A DNA stretch of 64,000 bases from Herbaspirillum sp. Sphag64 (GTDB lineage: Bacteria > Pseudomonadota > Gammaproteobacteria > Burkholderiales > Burkholderiaceae_D). The notes below the pieces were generated by a model. That model made no database searches, had not been told where the DNA came from, and saw only the letters and a list, made by a program, of their open reading frames with translations. This document shows, one piece after another, positions 49,725-57,074 of this stretch (within the stretch, counting starts at the first letter, position 1; the number at the start of each line of letters is the position of its first letter). The stretch is taken from positions 101,895 through 165,894 of the forward strand of contig NZ_JACHYE010000009.1 of NCBI RefSeq assembly GCF_014192645.1, written 5' to 3'. Position numbers and translations under genes: made by a program.

Positions 49725-49994
49725 ATGATGGGCGTTAAATTGAGAAACCTAAGCATACTGTGTGACTACGCAACCCCTGAAAAATATACGGCACTGGAGC
49801 TGCACATGGAGTTGCCGATTCCACACCAGGACATTGCACAGGTTCAGGGATGGCTGGGCGAGGGAAACTGGCACGCCAGTGCCGACTATCTTGCCAATAA
49901 GTATCCGCAACATCGCGGCGTGATTCACGAATGGATGGAGGCCAGTCAGGCCCGTAGTGAAGGGCGTCATGCGCTGGTGAGTCTGGCCGCATAA
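49725..49994 (+). CDS. Small hypothetical protein
   Basis: An 89-aa protein, starting at ATG 49725 or 49728 (AAGGAG is 3-6 bases upstream, slightly favouring 49728). The sequence MMGVKLRNLSILCDYATPEKY, DIAQVQGWLGEGNWHASADYLANKYPQHR and EASQARSEGRHALVSLAA is soluble and without cysteine clusters; no family recognised. It precedes the MFS gene by 30 bp and probably shares its transcript. Confidence 0.6.
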   Translation: MMGVKLRNLSILCDYATPEKYTALELHMELPIPHQDIAQVQGWLGEGNWHASADYLANKYPQHRGVIHEWMEASQARSEGRHALVSLAA

Positions 49995-50024
49995 TTTACG
50001 CACATAAACTGGTCAGTTCCTTCA

Positions 50025-51155
50025 GTGGAAAATAAACCCTGGGTGGCAATGGTGCGCTTTGTTGTCGTCGCGCTTTTTTTCGACGCATTGGCACCATTGT
50101 TGCCGTATATGGCTGACGGTAACGCAATCTCGGTTCAGCAGTTTCAATCGCTTCTGGGAGCCTGTTATCTCGTCTTCGCTTTGTCACAACTGGCATCGGC
50201 CTCGATCATCGCGGTGCTTGGTGTGTATCGCGCCATTGCACTGTCCAGCCTCAGCATGAGTGGTGTCGGCCTGGTGATGTGTCTGGCCGAGGATGCGATG
50301 GTGTTTTCCAGCATGTTCCTCACGTTGTTTGCCTGTAATGGCGTTGGTGCGAATGCCACACGGGTCGCGTTACGCACAGCCAGTTCGGAGGCCGGCTTCA
50401 AACGGTTGCTGGCATGGATCACCGGTGCGGTAGAAATCAAGCAGATGGCAATGCCCGTCGTAGTCGCAGCGATTACCGCCGCATTCGGTTGGCGTTGGGC
50501 GCTCGCCGCGCTGGTGTTGCCGGTGTTGCTGGTGGGCGGCTGGATGCAATTGATGCCCCGGCAATGGCCTGCGGCGCAAGCCAATGCAGTGACATCAGGA
50601 TGGATCAAGATTGCGTCAACGCGGACATTTTTGATGCCGACCTTGATCGCAGCGGCATTCGAGATCGGCTTCAGTCCGGTGAGTGCGCGGCTTCCCTTTA
50701 TTCTTTCGACTGAACTCGCACTAAGTCCGCTGATGACGGGACTGGTTCTGTCTTGCAGCAGCGCCGCGGTCGCTGCCGGCTTGCTGATCAGTGGTTACCT
50801 CGCAACGTCTCGTTCCAGCCGGAGTTTGATCAATCTCGGCTTGCTCCTGCTTTGCACCGGATTGTGCTGCACCGTCGCAGGCACGCAGTTTGGCTGGCAC
50901 TACGCGGTTTCGGGCATGATTGTGATGCAGACAGCGTGCGGTTTCATTGTGATTCCTTGCGCTGCCGATGCGATCAATACCGTTGAGGTTGACCGCGTCA
51001 GGGCATCGGCCTTGTTCGGATTTGTGCAGCCAGTGGTATGCGGTCTCGCAGTGGCATTCGCGGCGCTGATCCCTGGCTCGGGCACCGTCGTTGCCCTGTT
51101 GATGATGGCGTTATCGTTGTGCCTGATGGTTCTGCTGCTGGCCTATCGCCAATGA
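50025..51155 (+). CDS. MFS-family transporter
   Basis: A 376-aa polytopic membrane protein with about 12 hydrophobic segments starting VVVALFFDALAPLLPYM. Features include an MFS-type loop between helices 2 and 3 and a central cytoplasmic loop near residues 175-200. It is slightly short for the family. GTG 50025 or ATG 50049 may be the start; the region between is charged and not a helix. Substrate unknown; efflux of a small compound is plausible. Sits behind the 89-aa gene and the attenuator-like hairpin. Confidence 0.78.
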   Translation: MENKPWVAMVRFVVVALFFDALAPLLPYMADGNAISVQQFQSLLGACYLVFALSQLASASIIAVLGVYRAIALSSLSMSGVGLVMCLAEDAMVFSSMFLTLFACNGVGANATRVALRTASSEAGFKRLLAWITGAVEIKQMAMPVVVAAITAAFGWRWALAALVLPVLLVGGWMQLMPRQWPAAQANAVTSGWIKIASTRTFLMPTLIAAAFEIGFSPVSARLPFILSTELALSPLMTGLVLSCSSAAVAAGLLISGYLATSRSSRSLINLGLLLLCTGLCCTVAGTQFGWHYAVSGMIVMQTACGFIVIPCAADAINTVEVDRVRASALFGFVQPVVCGLAVAFAALIPGSGTVVALLMMALSLCLMVLLLAYRQ

Positions 51156-51168
51156 ATTACCGGCGATT

Positions 51169-51840
51169 TCAGGCGATCTCACCCAGTGCCTGCAAATCAT
51201 TTTCCTTGACCGAATCCTGAATCGCAGCAAGCGTTTGCGCGAGGTGTTGTTTCACGATTTTTTGCACCAGCCGACCATCCTTTTTCTCGAAGCCTTCCAG
51301 AATCATCGCGTGTTCGTCATTGTCAGCCTGCTGGATTTGCGGATGGATGAAAATGGATAGTGAGACATACGGCTCAGCAATCACCAACAGATTTTTGACC
51401 ATGTCATACAGGCGTGAGGACTCTTCACTGAGCATTAGCCGTAGATGAAACTCCCGGTTCAACGCCGACCATTGATGCGGATCCGTCGTCGCGCACATCA
51501 GCGCATGAATGTCCTGCGCCTTTTTCAATGACTCCGGCGTGATGGATCGCACGGCTTTTTTGGCCAGCAGCGGCTCTAGCGCAATCCGTAGTTCGTAGAT
51601 TTCAGCCACATCATCCACCGTCAGCCCTTTGACCACCACGCCCTTGTTGGCATCAATCGAGACCAGTCCTTCCGAACGCAAACCGCGAAACGCCTCCCGC
51701 ACCGGTGTTGTACTGACCTCGAAGCGCTTCGCGACTTCATCCTGACGCAGCTTGTCGCCGGGCCGATAGTGGCCGGACAGGATGTCGTTGCGCAACTGGT
51801 TGAGAACGTGTTGCTCGATGGTCTTGAATACTTTTGGCAT
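51169..51840 (-). CDS. GntR-family regulator with FCD domain
   Basis: A 223-aa regulator: N-terminal winged helix (residues 10-75, LRNDILSGHYRPGDKLRQDEVAKRFEVSTTPVREAFRGL) and an all-helical FCD effector domain (85-215) with acidic and His residues for metal/carboxylate binding. Last gene of the ABC/amidase operon; it probably represses the operon in the absence of its substrate. Confidence 0.9.
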   Translation of the reverse strand: MPKVFKTIEQHVLNQLRNDILSGHYRPGDKLRQDEVAKRFEVSTTPVREAFRGLRSEGLVSIDANKGVVVKGLTVDDVAEIYELRIALEPLLAKKAVRSITPESLKKAQDIHALMCATTDPHQWSALNREFHLRLMLSEESSRLYDMVKNLLVIAEPYVSLSIFIHPQIQQADNDEHAMILEGFEKKDGRLVQKIVKQHLAQTLAAIQDSVKENDLQALGEIA

Positions 51841-51867
51841 AGATGGTCTACGCGGGATGACAGTGGA

Positions 51868-53124
51868 TCAATTGACGGGTGGCAGCAGGCTCGGTGCACT
51901 GAGCGCTGGCAGTATCGTACTGAGCCACTGGGCTGTCAACAGCGTGTCCCAATCCTTGTTTCCGGCACCGATCAGTTGCACGCCAAAAGGGAGCAAGTCA
52001 TTGGAGAAGCCCGAGGGTACCGTCACTGCTGGCAAGCCCAGCAAGGTTGCCGGCGCGCAGAAGGAGGCGTCGCCGGTTTTTTGCAATCCTTTCAGCGCCG
52101 TCGTTGGAGAGGTAATGCTGAGAATGACATCAACCTCAGTGAACAAGGCATCACGTCGCGCACGCAGTTGCGCCAGTTCTGTCAGCAACGCGGCATAGCG
52201 GGTGGCATCAATGGCGGCACCGCGCGCCATCAACTCGCGTGTGTAGTCGCCAGCCAATGCCTCCTTGCCAGCGATATCAGGGGCGATCGCGGCATGTGCT
52301 TCATAGGCCAGGATGTCACTGGTCAAGGCATTCAGATCACGGATATCGCTCTCAAAGTCGACCTCGACACACGCGACCCCAAACGCAGCAAGCCGCGCCA
52401 GCACGGCGTCAAAATTTTGCTGTACCGCGGTATCGACCTGCGCCCATTGCGAGGAGCGATAAACCCCGACCTTGCGTGGGCGCAGACCTTGCAGGTTAAA
52501 ACGTGCGGCATCGACATCAGTCCCTTGCACCACGATGGCATGGCAGACCGCAGCCCAATAAACACTGGAAGTGATAAAGCCGAGATGATCCAGACTAGCG
52601 GCCAGTTGGTGTACGCCATTCGTTGGAATCAGACCAAAGGTCGGCTTGTATCCGACTGCACCACAATACGAGGCCGGACGGATGATTGAGCCGACGGTTT
52701 GGGTGCCGAGCCCAATATTCACAATGCCAGCACCAACCGCCGCCGCAGAACCGCTGGAAGACCCCCCCGGACTATGCGCCGGGTTCCATGGGTTGACCGT
52801 CGCACCGGGATCACGCCAGGCAAATTCGGTGGTGACCGTTTTTCCAAAGATGATCGCACCCGCAGCCCGCAGCTTGCTGACGATCCACGCATCCTGCGCT
52901 GGTTGATGCCCCTCAAACACCTTGGAGCCGTAGGTGGTTGGCATGTCGGCAGTATCGATCAGATCCTTGACCGCAATTGGTACCCCAGCCAGCGCACCAC
53001 CAGAGTGAACCGTTGCCTTATAGGTGGTAGGGCGATAGTTGAACGCATGCAATGCACCGTCAATGCGCGCGGCATGGGCGATGGCCTGATCAAGGGTGAT
53101 GGCTGGTGTGCTGGGTGTACGCAT
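51868..53124 (-). CDS. Amidase (amidase-signature family)
   Basis: A 418-aa Ser-cisSer-Lys amidohydrolase. Catalytic Lys53 in GVPIAVKDLID, cis-Ser near residue 124 in SPGGSSSGSAAA and nucleophile Ser146 in GTQTVGSIIRPAS (usually GT-D/E-T-G-GS, so the loop is a variant). Hydrolyses amides such as aryl or ureido amides. The NMT1-type transporter genes upstream suggest it processes the imported compound. Encoded between the binding protein and the GntR gene. Confidence 0.9.
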   Translation of the reverse strand: MRTPSTPAITLDQAIAHAARIDGALHAFNYRPTTYKATVHSGGALAGVPIAVKDLIDTADMPTTYGSKVFEGHQPAQDAWIVSKLRAAGAIIFGKTVTTEFAWRDPGATVNPWNPAHSPGGSSSGSAAAVGAGIVNIGLGTQTVGSIIRPASYCGAVGYKPTFGLIPTNGVHQLAASLDHLGFITSSVYWAAVCHAIVVQGTDVDAARFNLQGLRPRKVGVYRSSQWAQVDTAVQQNFDAVLARLAAFGVACVEVDFESDIRDLNALTSDILAYEAHAAIAPDIAGKEALAGDYTRELMARGAAIDATRYAALLTELAQLRARRDALFTEVDVILSITSPTTALKGLQKTGDASFCAPATLLGLPAVTVPSGFSNDLLPFGVQLIGAGNKDWDTLLTAQWLSTILPALSAPSLLPPVN

Positions 53125-53170
53125 GATCTGCTCTTTACGATGTAGGGCAATGAAAAATCAATGAAAAATA

Positions 53171-54142
53171 TCAGGGCTTGCTGGCCTTCTCGGCAAAGCT
53201 GTTGTTGACCGCACTCTCGTAGGTTACTTCACCAGCCTTGATGTTGCCGATGGAAATCTGCAGATCCAGCCCGGCCTGGAAGGCCTGCTTTGAAATACTC
53301 GGGTTCGCCGGGTAAATCTTTTGATCCAGCAAACGCTTAACGGCCGCTTCCACGACGCTCTTCTCCAGCGACGGAAATTCCTGCACAGCGACCCGATAGG
53401 CAACTTGTGGATTGGTCTGCATCAGCTTCTCCGCTTCGGCGATGGCAGTGACAAAGCTTTGTACCATCTGCGGCCGCTTCTCGAGCGTTGATTTCAAGGT
53501 ATCGATGGTAGAGAACGCATAGACACCGTCATATTGTTTGGCAAAGTCATAGACGATCTTGTAGCCGCTTGCCAACGCCTGCTCCACCTGCGGTTGGTAC
53601 ATCGTGGCAGCGGCAGCACGACCAGCGGTGACCGGTGCAATCTCGGTACCGATAGCCACCGTGTTGAGCTTGACGCTGCTCATGCCTTTTTCCTTGAGCA
53701 GGTTTTGCAGCAGATAAGTACTGGTCGATGGTGGAATCGCGGTAGAAACGGTCTGATCCTTGACATCGGCCAGCGACTTGATCGGCGAGTTCGGTGGTGC
53801 CACCATCCACACCGGCACACCGGAAACGATCATCGCCACATTGGTCAGCGCAGCGCCTTTGAGATTGGCCAGCACCGCTGTCATCGGGTCTTGCAGCGAG
53901 AAGTCGCCGTGTCCGCCGATCACCGCAGCAACCCCTTGGGCGCCACTACCGGCGGTGATTTTTTGGACATCCAGTCCATTCTTGGTGAACAGGCCTTCAT
54001 CGATGGCCACATACAGCGGCAAATACTGAATCGACTGAAAGGCCTGATAGACGACGGCTTTTTCTGCAGCGAACGCATGCGGTGCGGCGACACAGGCAGC
54101 CGTCATGAGGCTGACACCGAGTACGCTACGCAGGGACTTCAT
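53171..54142 (-). CDS. NMT1/SsuA-type ABC substrate-binding protein
   Basis: A 323-aa periplasmic binding protein. Signal peptide (residues 1-25, ending HAFA). Domain lines up with NMT1/THI5-like and SsuA proteins: YLPLYVAIDEGLFTKNGLDVQKI near residue 40, and GHGDFSLQDPMTAVLANLKGAALTNVAM near 80. Such proteins bind aliphatic sulfonates, nitrate analogues or pyrimidine precursors. The ATG at 54142 overlaps the upstream permease stop (ATGA) rather than the earlier ATG at 54157. Confidence 0.85.
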   Translation of the reverse strand: MKSLRSVLGVSLMTAACVAAPHAFAAEKAVVYQAFQSIQYLPLYVAIDEGLFTKNGLDVQKITAGSGAQGVAAVIGGHGDFSLQDPMTAVLANLKGAALTNVAMIVSGVPVWMVAPPNSPIKSLADVKDQTVSTAIPPSTSTYLLQNLLKEKGMSSVKLNTVAIGTEIAPVTAGRAAAATMYQPQVEQALASGYKIVYDFAKQYDGVYAFSTIDTLKSTLEKRPQMVQSFVTAIAEAEKLMQTNPQVAYRVAVQEFPSLEKSVVEAAVKRLLDQKIYPANPSISKQAFQAGLDLQISIGNIKAGEVTYESAVNNSFAEKASKP

Positions 54143-54900
54143 TGTGCGACTTTCCATGACACGATCCTCTCTTCGATAAGTTGGACAACCCAGGTAAGCA
54201 TGGCGGCCATGAGCGTCAGAATCACGACACCCAGCCAGACCGTATTGAGATCGAACAAAGAGCCAGCGACAAACACCGCATGCCCGAGTCCGTTTTCGGA
54301 AGCAATGAATTCACCGACCACCGCACCGATCAGCGCGAAGCCGATATTGATCCGCAAGATCGAGAAAATCCACGGTACCGAAGCCGGGACGATCAGCTTC
54401 TTGAAAATCATCGCGCGCGGCGCCTTGAAGGACTTGAAGAGGTTCAGTAAGTCCTTGTCCACCTCTTGCGCGGCGGCGCAGGCAGAAATCATCGCTACCG
54501 CAAAGGTAGAGATGCCAGCCAGCCAGACCTTGGACACCATGCCGGAACCAAACCAGATGATGATCAGCGGTCCCAGTGCAATCTTGGGGATGCTGTTGAG
54601 CAGGATCGAAAACTGCTCGACGATATCCGAGGTGCGTGGATAAAACCACAACACCAACCCCAGGATGATGCCAAGGCTGCTGCCGATCAGCAGGCCCAGC
54701 AAAGTCTCCAGCAGCGTGATCCAGGTATCGCTGAGCAGACTGCCCTTGGTCAGGCCGATCACCGCTGAATGGTAGATACCAATCGGCGAGCCCAGCAGCT
54801 GCCCGTTGATCCAGTTGGCCTGCGCCGCCATTTGCCAGAGCACCAGCAGCGCGAGCAAGACAGTGGTGACGATAGCGGTAGCGCCGTTACGTTTTTTCAT
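54139..54900 (-). CDS. ABC transporter permease, SsuC/TauC type
   Basis: A 253-aa inner-membrane permease with six helices. The EAA loop is in the region EVDKDLLNLFKSFKAPRAMIFKKLIVPASVPWIFS near residues 148-185. Pairs with the ATPase gene 15 bp upstream and overlaps the binding protein start. Confidence 0.9.
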   Translation of the reverse strand: MKKRNGATAIVTTVLLALLVLWQMAAQANWINGQLLGSPIGIYHSAVIGLTKGSLLSDTWITLLETLLGLLIGSSLGIILGLVLWFYPRTSDIVEQFSILLNSIPKIALGPLIIIWFGSGMVSKVWLAGISTFAVAMISACAAAQEVDKDLLNLFKSFKAPRAMIFKKLIVPASVPWIFSILRINIGFALIGAVVGEFIASENGLGHAVFVAGSLFDLNTVWLGVVILTLMAAMLTWVVQLIEERIVSWKVAQ

Positions 54901-54915
54901 GATGGTCTTCTCCGC

Positions 54916-55716
54916 TCAGACGCCAGCATGGGCAACGTCACTGGCGCGCAAGGCGCTCCAGATTTCCTTGTGATAAACCGGAAACTCCGGTGCACCGCGG
55001 GCCGTTATCGCATCACGCTCGCCGTTGCTGCCTTCCACGGTGAGGGTGATGTGCTGCTCGCTGGTGATCTTGGCAGGACGCCCGCCCAGCACCACGATGC
55101 GATGGCTCATGGCGATCGCCTCATCAATGTCATGCGTTACCAGAATCACGCTGGTGCCTTCGCTGCGGGTCAGACTGATGACATCGTTCTCCAGCATCAA
55201 CCGTGTTTCGTAATCGAGCGCCGAGAAGGGCTCATCCAGCAAGACTACCGTCGGGTTGGCCAGCAAGGTGCGGGTCAGCGCCACACGCTGCTTCATCCCG
55301 CCCGAGAGCGCCTGCGGATAGGCATTGGCAACCGACTCCAGCCCATAGCGGGCCAGCCTGGTGCGGGCCCGGCTGCGGTCAGCCTCGGTGACCGGGCGTT
55401 GCAGTTCAATGCCCAGTACGGCGTTTTCAAGAATGGTGCGCCATGGCAGTAGCAAATCCTTTTGTAGCATGTAGGCGATGCTGCCGGGACTGCCATCGTC
55501 ACGCCGACCGAGTGAAATATTGCCCGCACTCGGGCTGAGCAAGCCGGAGATCAAATTGAAGAGAGTACTTTTGCCCGCACCGCTGCGCCCGACAATGGCG
55601 ACAATTTCAGCGGGACCGACAGAAAATTCAAGATTCTGAAAGATCCTGATTTCCTCACCATTGGCCTTGATAAAGGCATGGCTGAGGTTGTTGACGTCCA
55701 GGCGATTCTCCAACAT
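54916..55716 (-). CDS. ABC transporter ATPase, SsuB/TauB type
   Basis: A 266-aa nucleotide-binding protein. Walker A GRSGAGKSTLFNLI near residue 43, signature LSGGMKQRVALT near 141, Walker B VVLLDEPFSALDYETR near 162, and the H-loop VTHDIDEA near 197. First gene of the operon (ATPase, permease, binding protein, amidase, GntR). Confidence 0.92.
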   Translation of the reverse strand: MLENRLDVNNLSHAFIKANGEEIRIFQNLEFSVGPAEIVAIVGRSGAGKSTLFNLISGLLSPSAGNISLGRRDDGSPGSIAYMLQKDLLLPWRTILENAVLGIELQRPVTEADRSRARTRLARYGLESVANAYPQALSGGMKQRVALTRTLLANPTVVLLDEPFSALDYETRLMLENDVISLTRSEGTSVILVTHDIDEAIAMSHRIVVLGGRPAKITSEQHITLTVEGSNGERDAITARGAPEFPVYHKEIWSALRASDVAHAGV

Positions 55717-55999
55717 TTGCTCCCATTCAAGTGGCCACGGGTAAGTCTGCCGATGAGTCCAAAGAGGTGCCGATTACAACGATGAACTATGCATTATGCA
55801 TTATGCATTACAGCAAGCAGGAGCCGTGCCAGCGTTGTTCGTGAGATGGGGCAGAGGTGAGAATCGCCTTGTGCTAGGGGATTGGCGGGATTGTGTGTTG
55901 TGGCAGGCGTGAATTTGCTTACCCGGTGGCGCACTCAATGCGTGCAAACAGCGCACCGAGAACGTATCTGTAACGGCATGACATTTCGGCAATATTCGA
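55717..55999. other. Intergenic region upstream of the ABC/amidase operon
   Basis: A gene-free stretch of about 430 bp if the locus 2 leader is counted. Holds the heptamer repeat at 55789-55809. The left part is the putative leader of the ATPase gene on the minus strand, the right part leads to locus 2 promoter. A small plus-strand frame (about 55882) overlaps promoter sequences and is probably not coding. Confidence 0.45.
55789..55809. repeat. Three tandem ATGCATT heptamers
   Basis: Three copies of the palindromic core ATGCAT at 55789, 55796 and 55803, spaced 7 bp, about 75 bp upstream of the ATPase gene start. Either operator half sites for the FCD-GntR regulator of the operon or a slippage-prone simple repeat. 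Confidence 0.7.
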
Positions 56000-56028
56000 T
56001 TGACCTCAGTTTTAGCGAACGGTATTCT
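56000..56028 (+). promoter_or_regulatory. Sigma70-type promoter of leader locus 2
   Basis: TTGACC (56000-56005), 17-bp spacer, TATTCT (56023-56028), identical to the boxes at 40186-40214 and with a spacer differing at one base. Confidence 0.75.
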
Positions 56029-56034
56029 GAGTTC

Positions 56035-56115
56035 GTCCCTAAAAAAGAGAGGGATCAGGTTTGACAGCCTGCTACATACAACCGGCGAAAAGCCGCATCT
56101 TCCTGATGCGTTTTT
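56035..56115 (+). ncRNA. Structured leader (locus 2)
   Basis: Counterpart of 40221-40302. Stems GTCCCT (56035-56040)/AGGGAT (56050-56055), CAGG/CCTG around TTTGACAG (56056-56071), CGGC/GCCG, and CGCATC (56094-56099)/GATGCG (56105-56110) followed by five T. Compared with locus 1 the last stem exchanges a G-C for an A-T pair and the second exchanges G-T for A-T, so pairing is kept. The multi-stem C4-like domain of locus 1 is absent: only about 30 bp separate the T-run from the start codon. Confidence 0.65.
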
Positions 56116-56145
56116 CATTTTTCTAGCTTATTCACCGGAGGCTTC

Positions 56146-56514
56146 ATGATCGACCAAGACCGTAGTTCCGCCAGTAACGACAGCAACACCCATCCTCGGC
56201 AAGAATCTCCCACCCATCAGGATTTCCACTGGATCAACAGCGAGTTGCAAGGCACGCTCTACGGTCAATTGCTGGAAACCACACTCAATGTCTCAGAAGG
56301 CATTCATGCCTGTTTGCAAATCGTGTATGCCAGCGGTCTGGAGCGTGCAGGCAATGAGGATGCCGATATCTCGGCACCCCCGGCAGTGGGCATTGTGCAG
56401 GCCGATCAATTGATGCGGCTGGCGATTGCCTCAGCGGGAATGTTACGCGATGAGGCGCGGCGGCAGGTGGAGTTGCATAACGAGGAGGAAGTCGGGTGTG
56501 ACCAACCGGCCTGA
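56146..56514 (+). CDS. Small hypothetical protein A2 (paralogue of 40466-40822)
   Basis: A 122-aa helical protein, about 85 percent identical to the 118-aa protein of locus 1 by eye. The first ten residues and FHWINSELQGTLYGQLLETTL are identical; changes include D-V-S-A to N-V-S-E in the middle and a different C-terminus (HNEEEVGCDQPA). CCGGAGG precedes the ATG. Unknown function. The AAA15/RloB pair follows on the opposite strand, converging with this gene. Confidence 0.7.
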   Translation: MIDQDRSSASNDSNTHPRQESPTHQDFHWINSELQGTLYGQLLETTLNVSEGIHACLQIVYASGLERAGNEDADISAPPAVGIVQADQLMRLAIASAGMLRDEARRQVELHNEEEVGCDQPA

Positions 56515-56571
56515 CTGATCTGTCGGTGTCAATTTCTGCATGAATACACAAGCTGAAATCGAAGCACTGCG

Positions 56572-57066
56572 CTATCTGGAAAATAAATCCAACAGGATGC
56601 GCAATGCTTCTTCTTTCTCGCAGGCGTTTTCCAGTGCGGGTAAGCCAAAATGCTTTTCGTAACTGCTTGCCTCACCGGGTTTGTCATTGACGAAAGGAGA
56701 GAGCTGCTTTTTCAGTTGCTTGGTTTCGCCTAGTTTCTGATCAATCGTTCTTAGCAATAATGCTTCAAAACAAGGGGCTGCACTGATGAGCGTGATCCGG
56801 TGGCGCTTCGCTAACGCAAGTACCCTGTCGCTATAGTCGGTATCTGTGTCGACCATTGCTGCTACCTGATCAAATTGTGCATTCTGTTTTTGTCGGATTG
56901 TGTAATCGACAACATGGAGCGCTCCCTTTCCATTGGCATTTCGTATAGTGACGATCAAGCCACATCCACGTGGTGCTTTGTGCCTTTTGACATGGGTCAG
57001 AAAGGCTTCATCATGGATGCCTTCGCCGACGAGCAACAAAGTTTTGTGATTGCGCCAATGTGCCAT
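56572..57066 (-). CDS. RloB-like TOPRIM-type protein (AbiLii-like)
   Basis: A 164-aa protein with RloB/TOPRIM features: LLLVGEGIHDEAFLTHVK near residue 10 (the Glu and following helix), AAMVDTDTDYSD near 69 (acidic D-x-D cluster), and the RloB-like SAAPCFEALLLRT near 95, which corresponds to the PcFE-W-LL-H segment. It is shorter than typical RloB and lacks a longer C-terminal region. It follows the AAA15 ATPase gene by 8 bp on the same strand, so the two form an operon. Such pairs act as anti-phage abortive infection systems (AbiL, and related PARIS-like modules) by family knowledge. Confidence 0.7.
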   Translation of the reverse strand: MAHWRNHKTLLLVGEGIHDEAFLTHVKRHKAPRGCGLIVTIRNANGKGALHVVDYTIRQKQNAQFDQVAAMVDTDTDYSDRVLALAKRHRITLISAAPCFEALLLRTIDQKLGETKQLKKQLSPFVNDKPGEASSYEKHFGLPALENACEKEEALRILLDLFSR

Positions 57067-57074
57067 GGTGATCC

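Noticed and set aside
55882..56064. 60-codon frame before locus 2
   Set aside because: It overlaps the promoter and first hairpin of the leader, which are conserved as non-coding structure in locus 1.
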